A stretch of DNA of 64,000 bases, from assembly GCA_951799445.1 (NCBI GenBank), contig OX637297.1:16678001-16742000 (forward strand), given 5' to 3'. The position numbers and the translations under genes were made by a program. Under the pieces are notes generated by a model, which saw only the letters and a list, made by a program, of their open reading frames with translations, was not told the origin of the DNA and did not search any database. Position 1 is the stretch's first letter. Each line of letters starts with the position of its first letter. This document shows, piece after piece, positions 60,215 through 64,000 of the stretch. Source of the DNA: Pseudisothecium myosuroides (lineage: Eukaryota > Streptophyta > Bryopsida > Hypnales > Lembophyllaceae).

Positions 60215-60480
60215 GTGACTGGAATGCGGTGCACTTTGGGGTACACCGGTACACCTTTTAACACGGCGGGGTACACCGGTGTACCTTTCCCTTCGGGAAT
60301 GCACGTCGTTTTTGGGAATGCACGTCGAAGGGCGGAAATACACCCTGACCGGGCGCGTGCGGGCTGTTGCAGACTTGTCCTTGTACAGGCGGAATGCACG
60401 TCCGACTCTGGGATACACCATGCCTCTGCAACACTGAAGACCTGACTCCCTCTGGCACTCGTTGGACTTCGCGCCACGCC
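60215..60480 (+). other. GC-rich island with CACGTC repeats and a 16-bp palindrome
   Basis: GGAATGCACGTC occurs three times (about 60295, 60315 and 60391), and GGTACACCGG twice. The second is part of a perfect palindrome GGTACACCGGTGTACC at 60270-60285. Six overlapping ORFs in all frames reflect the GC-rich composition, not genes. It is possibly the promoter or terminal region of a transposon. Confidence 0.55.
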
Positions 60481-60699
60481 ACGCTTTTTGAATGGAATTC
60501 ACCATGGAGGTGGCTATGGAGCAAGAGGTGGCTACTGAGCAAGGCCATGGATTTTGGGCTTGGGGTTTTTAGGTGAAGAAGGAGGTGCTCGGTTTACGGG
60601 TTTTGGTTGGTTTTGGCAAGTTTGGCTAATCAAGATAGGCGCAAACCGATGGAATGGAGAAGAAGTGTGCGGTTTAAAGGTTTTGCTTCGAAGGGTTTC

Positions 60700-61080
60700 A
60701 AGGGTGTCCCCGATTTTTTGACAAACTTTTTTAAGGCTAAATTTTGGCCTACCCCCCATTATCATATATTGTGCTTCCAATGGTGCAAAAAAACACCATT
60801 AAAGTATCACGATTGAAGTTGGACTTTTGGGGGGCGAGTTGACTTCCTTGATGGGATGGCATTTTGAAGTTTGAATTACGCCTACCCCCCTATTTGTGGG
60901 TGTTGTGAATCCAATGGTGGTATTGGTTTCTGCAAAAAAGTTTAGGGTTGAACACAGTGAGCGTTTCAAAAGTGTCATTTAGGGTTGCTATTTTTGTGAG
61001 GGTGAGGAATTGGAGAGATTAGAAGGTACCTACCCCCCCATTTTCAAGGGTTGTGAACACAATGGAGTAATAAAAATCCA
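60700..61080 (+). repeat. Three spaced copies of a CTACCCCCC-GTTGTGAA-CAATGG block
   Basis: Near 60748, 60879 and 61030, a CCTACCCCCC(A/C)-type run is followed 15-25 bp later by TTGTG and then CAATGG. The block spacing is about 130-150 bp. Degenerate tandem repeat without coding. Confidence 0.5.
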
Positions 61081-61232
61081 TTAGAGTGGGCTTTTTTTGG
61101 CCTATTTGACTTTCAAAACCCGTGGAGTTGACTTTTTGGAGGGAATTGATTTAGCAATTTTGACCTAAAACAATGTTGTAGGTCTATTAATGGGTGTTCC
61201 AAATTGGTATCACACTTGTTGATACGACCTTG

Positions 61233-61720
61233 TATGCATGAGTTAGGAGCGGATGAAGTTTGATTGGTACAAACTTCATCCGTCAATTGCCGCTATTCTA
61301 AAAATAGGGTCAAAAAATGAAAGCCATTTTCGGAAAGGGCTTGGAAGCATCTTCGAGATGGTATCCTTACCTATCGCTAAAAATAGAAATTTAATGGGGT
61401 CAAATCACGAGGACCCTACAAATATGCTTTTGCATGGAGAAGGGCGATTGAAATCCAAAGGTATGGCATTCTAGGTCTTCTCCACGGGATTCTAAAATGA
61501 CGTGGCACTTTGTGATTGGACATTCTATGCATGAGTTAGGAGCGGTTTTAGTTTGAATGGGGCAAATTTCATCCGTCAATTGCCGCTATTTTTAAAATAG
61601 GGTCAAAGGGTATAAGGCATTTTTGGAAAGAGCTTGGAAGCATCTTCGAGATGGTGTCTTTACCTCAAAGCTAAAAATAGAAATTTAATGGGATCAAATT
61701 TCTAGGATCAAGGTGATTTT
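61233..61720 (+). repeat. 293-bp direct duplication
   Basis: Copies start TATGCATGAGTTAGGAGCGG at 61233 and 61526. Both continue with CATCCGTCAATTGCCGCTAT and GCTTGGAAGCATCTTCGAGA. The second copy ends about 61720. The 73-codon ORF in copy 1 (61253-61474) is not kept in copy 2. Confidence 0.85.
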
Positions 61721-61802
61721 TGCATCCATTCCAATTGACTTAATACGCTTGAGGGTGAATTAAAAATCGCGGAATACAAGGGAATATGGATGTATAAAAT
61801 GA

Positions 61803-61826
61803 ACCTAGGGTTTAGGGTTTAGGGTT
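61803..61826 (+). repeat. Short telomere-type run
   Basis: About three units of GGGTTTA/TTTAGGG, again the plant-type telomere sequence. Confidence 0.75.
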
Positions 61827-61917
61827 CACTCAAACAAAAATAGTGGACAATTAAGGGTTGATTTTGTTGACCTTTGGGCAGTATAGCCATAATCAAATTT
61901 AATTGTAAGAAGACATA

Positions 61918-62475
61918 ATAAAGCACTTAAATAAGTTGAGCTTAAACAAGTTGTAAATATCACAAGGGTTAAGAATCTACAAAATATTGGACTCATTTTT
62001 AATTTTTGTAATCCAAAACAAGATAAAAACAGTCGATTATTTAGGGGTTGTAGGGTAAATGTTCAAATGAACAGAAGTCGTAGAAATCCTAGCAAATGCA
62101 TGGAAATGAAACACCTACAAGTTGTAAATTTCCCAAAGTATTGGAATCTACAAATATATATTGGGCTAATCTTTCATTTTTGTAATTGAAAACAAGATAA
62201 ACACAGTTGGTTACTCATGGGCTGTACTTTAAGTCCTAGAATGAATAAAACTCATAGAATTACTATGCAAATGCATTGAAACAAAGTACCTACAAGTTGG
62301 AAATATCTCAACGTCTTAGAAGTCATGAGAATATTAGGCTAATTTTTGATTTTTTTCATTAAAAACAAGATGAAAACAGTTGGTTACTGATGGGCTGTAC
62401 TTTAAGTCCTAGAATGAATAAAACTCATAGAATTCCTATGCAAATGCATTGAAACAAAGTACCTTTGATACACAA
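61918..62475 (+). repeat. About 174-bp tandem repeat, three copies
   Basis: Unit boundaries with GCAAATGCAT are at 62092, 62267 and 62440 (periods 175 and 173). Each unit includes CTACAAGTTG, AAAACAAGAT and a GTCCTAGAATGAATAAAACT-type end. The first copy is more diverged. Confidence 0.85.
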
Positions 62476-62835
62476 GTCCAATCTTTGATTTGGGGTTTAG
62501 AGTGATAAATATGTCTCAATTGTGCTTTTGAAATCTGTAAATAGAGTTTTAGGGTGATGTGCATCCTCATTGCATTATTGATATCATGTCTTCACTGAGG
62601 ATTTAGGAACTTCTTGGATCTTGGATCTTCTCTGTGGAAACTCCATTTTGGATTTAGGGTGTTTTGAAACCTTTGTTGTGCCATGTAGAGGACTGTAGAG
62701 AACACATCCGTCACATGTCAAGGCGTAGGGTAATTCACATTCAAAATGGAACCTATTCAAAATCCTAAAACATCCTCTTATGGACAATTATCCTTTAGGG
62801 ATTCATTTCGGACAACATTGATGGAAAGAAGCTGT

Positions 62836-62968
62836 AAATGGCATACACTCTTGATATCAGCACTCTAGAAATTTAGGGATATCTTGATATCAGCAGCAAG
62901 AGATATCAAGAGACGAAAGAATACCAAGAGGGTTTGAAATATCAAGATAGCAAGAGTGTATGCCATTT
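62836..62968. repeat. Hairpin-forming inverted repeat
   Basis: Arms of 23 bp (62836-62858 and 62946-62968), beginning AAATGGCATACACTCTTG, are inverse copies with one mismatch. A second inner stem TCTTGATATC / GATATCAAGA lies between them. Confidence 0.75.
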
Positions 62969-63015
62969 AGAAATAGCAATATAGCGAGGTATCAAACTAT
63001 TGAGAAATCAATTGC

Positions 63016-63084
63016 TGAGATATCTCAATATCGGTTGATGAGATATCTCAATATTGGTTGCTGAGATATCTCGATTTCGATAGC
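63016..63084 (+). repeat. 23-bp tandem array with GAGATATCTC palindromes
   Basis: Three units start TGAGATATCTC at 63016, 63039 and 63062, exactly 23 bp apart. GAGATATCTC is self-complementary. Further GATATC(T/G) words follow to about 63200. Confidence 0.8.
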
Positions 63085-63278
63085 AAACGCATCGATATCT
63101 CAAGGGTTCCATGGCATTGATATCTCGAGGTTTAGGTGGCTGACATATCGAGTGGTCAAAAGGATGAAACAGATATCGAGATATTGAGATATCAGGTGCA
63201 CATAGGAGGTTTAGGGTGTTGATTTGGCAAGAGATATTGACATGTCGTGATAATTGAGAGAGGAAATAAATTTGCTTT

Positions 63279-64000
63279 TTAACCCCTAAAGTCCCATTGT
63301 CCCCTTGGGGGACAAAATGGATTTTGGGCAGGCTCCTACGGTCTCAATATTTGTTTGAATCTCTTTTGTGGAGATAGAGAATTACATTAGCTTTCCGAAA
63401 ATGTAATTTTCATTACAATTGGGCACCGCACAGCAAAAGTTATGGCACAAAACCCCCAAATTTTAGGGCGGCGGGTAGAAAAAAAACCTCACCTAAACTT
63501 TAAATTAAAAATTTTAAAAATTTGTTTCATATAGATTTTATTTCTATCTACATGGAAAGCTTTGATTCATTCCATTTGGATTTGTTATGCAAAAGTTATG
63601 GACAATCTTATTTTTCGGGCAATTAGAGCATCTTCTTGAAAAAATAACTTATAGATTTCATTTCTGAACTCCATTTTGACAATTTAAAAAAAAAAAGTTT
63701 CACAAGGTTAAGATTTCTTGCTAGAACAATCTCACTGTTGAGATTAGTATATTTCAACTCTTTCTTAGAGCTATTAATGATTTAATTTTTCCTTCAATCT
63801 TGAACCTACTTCTACTTAATAATTTTTTAATGAGTGAAACTAAGTGTTTCTTTTTTGAATTTTTTATCCTAGATTCTCAACTCAATTCTTCATCATATAA
63901 AATTAAAAATTAAAAATCATTAGAGCCAAAAATTTAAGTTGAGCAAGGTGCAAAAAAACTTGATTCCTTCACTTTAAATGCAAGTATCGGGCAATCTACA
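63279..64000. mobile_element. TTAA-family element cut by the window end
   Basis: Left end TTAACCCCTAAAGTCCCATT matches the perfect terminus at 34758. CCCCTTGGGGG (a small palindrome) follows at about 63302. Interior motifs (AAAGCTTTGATTCATTCCAT, TTATGGACAATCTTATTTTT) match other copies. The right end lies beyond the window. Confidence 0.6.

Noticed and set aside
60193..60576. Six overlapping ORFs of 69-100 codons
   Set aside because: All six frames are open because of GC-rich repeats; none has a domain or splice support.
1..64000. CRISPR array, bacterial operon or prophage
   Set aside because: No regularly spaced identical repeats with unique spacers, no ribosome-binding-site-led ORF series, and clear eukaryotic introns throughout.

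Overview
The window looks like nuclear DNA of a land plant or close streptophyte relative. It is AT-rich, has interstitial TTTAGGG-type telomeric runs (22687-22717, 61803-61826), GT-AG introns, plant-like gene pieces (HIRA, UBP12/13-type ubiquitin protease, a TTC4-type TPR co-chaperone, a WD40 protein), and plant-style CACTA, pogo-like and hAT-like DNA transposons. It is repeat-rich and gene-poor. Nearly every recognisable gene is a fragment or carries a stop codon, as expected of a heterochromatic or non-recombining region. The species cannot be told from sequence alone. | 1-28 kb: mostly AT-rich repeats. The dominant family is flanked by TTAA and has terminal inverted repeats beginning CCCCTAAAG or TCCCTAAAG (231-1080, 7309-8240, 24458-25400, 25490-26406, 27067-27711; also 34758-35335, 55972-56340, 63279-end). 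Among these lie a duplicated block with pogo-like termini (10330-11270), several tandem repeats, and one intact-looking ORF (21627-22556) coding for an acidic protein with three internal repeats. | 28-34.3 kb: an orphan first exon resembling TTC4 (+ strand), then a 14-exon WD40-repeat gene on the minus strand. Every exon junction of the WD40 model agrees in phase, but codon 209 of 407 is TGA. | 34.4-53.6 kb: a pogo-like element, then what may be one 17.7-kb non-autonomous CACTA element (35853-53595, ATA on both flanks) carrying gene fragments with their introns. Four HIRA exons and three UBP12/13 exons lie head-to-tail on the minus strand, joined by a hybrid 116-bp intron and decayed by stops and frameshifts. 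An unclassified ORF-bearing element (about 40.5-46.2 kb) sits inside the UBP12 intron. Its ORF has an amber codon and is split by a second CACTA element (41873-44124, target duplication CGG), which itself holds two long inverted repeats. | 53.6-64 kb: AT-rich DNA, a few unidentified exon candidates (56749-56835 minus; 57851-58329 plus), a 322-bp inverted-repeat element, a GC-rich island with repeated CACGTC and a 16-bp palindrome, three tandem arrays, a hairpin, a 23-bp array of GAGATATCTC palindromes, and a further TTAA-element copy cut by the window edge. No rRNA, functional tRNA, CRISPR array or operon was found.
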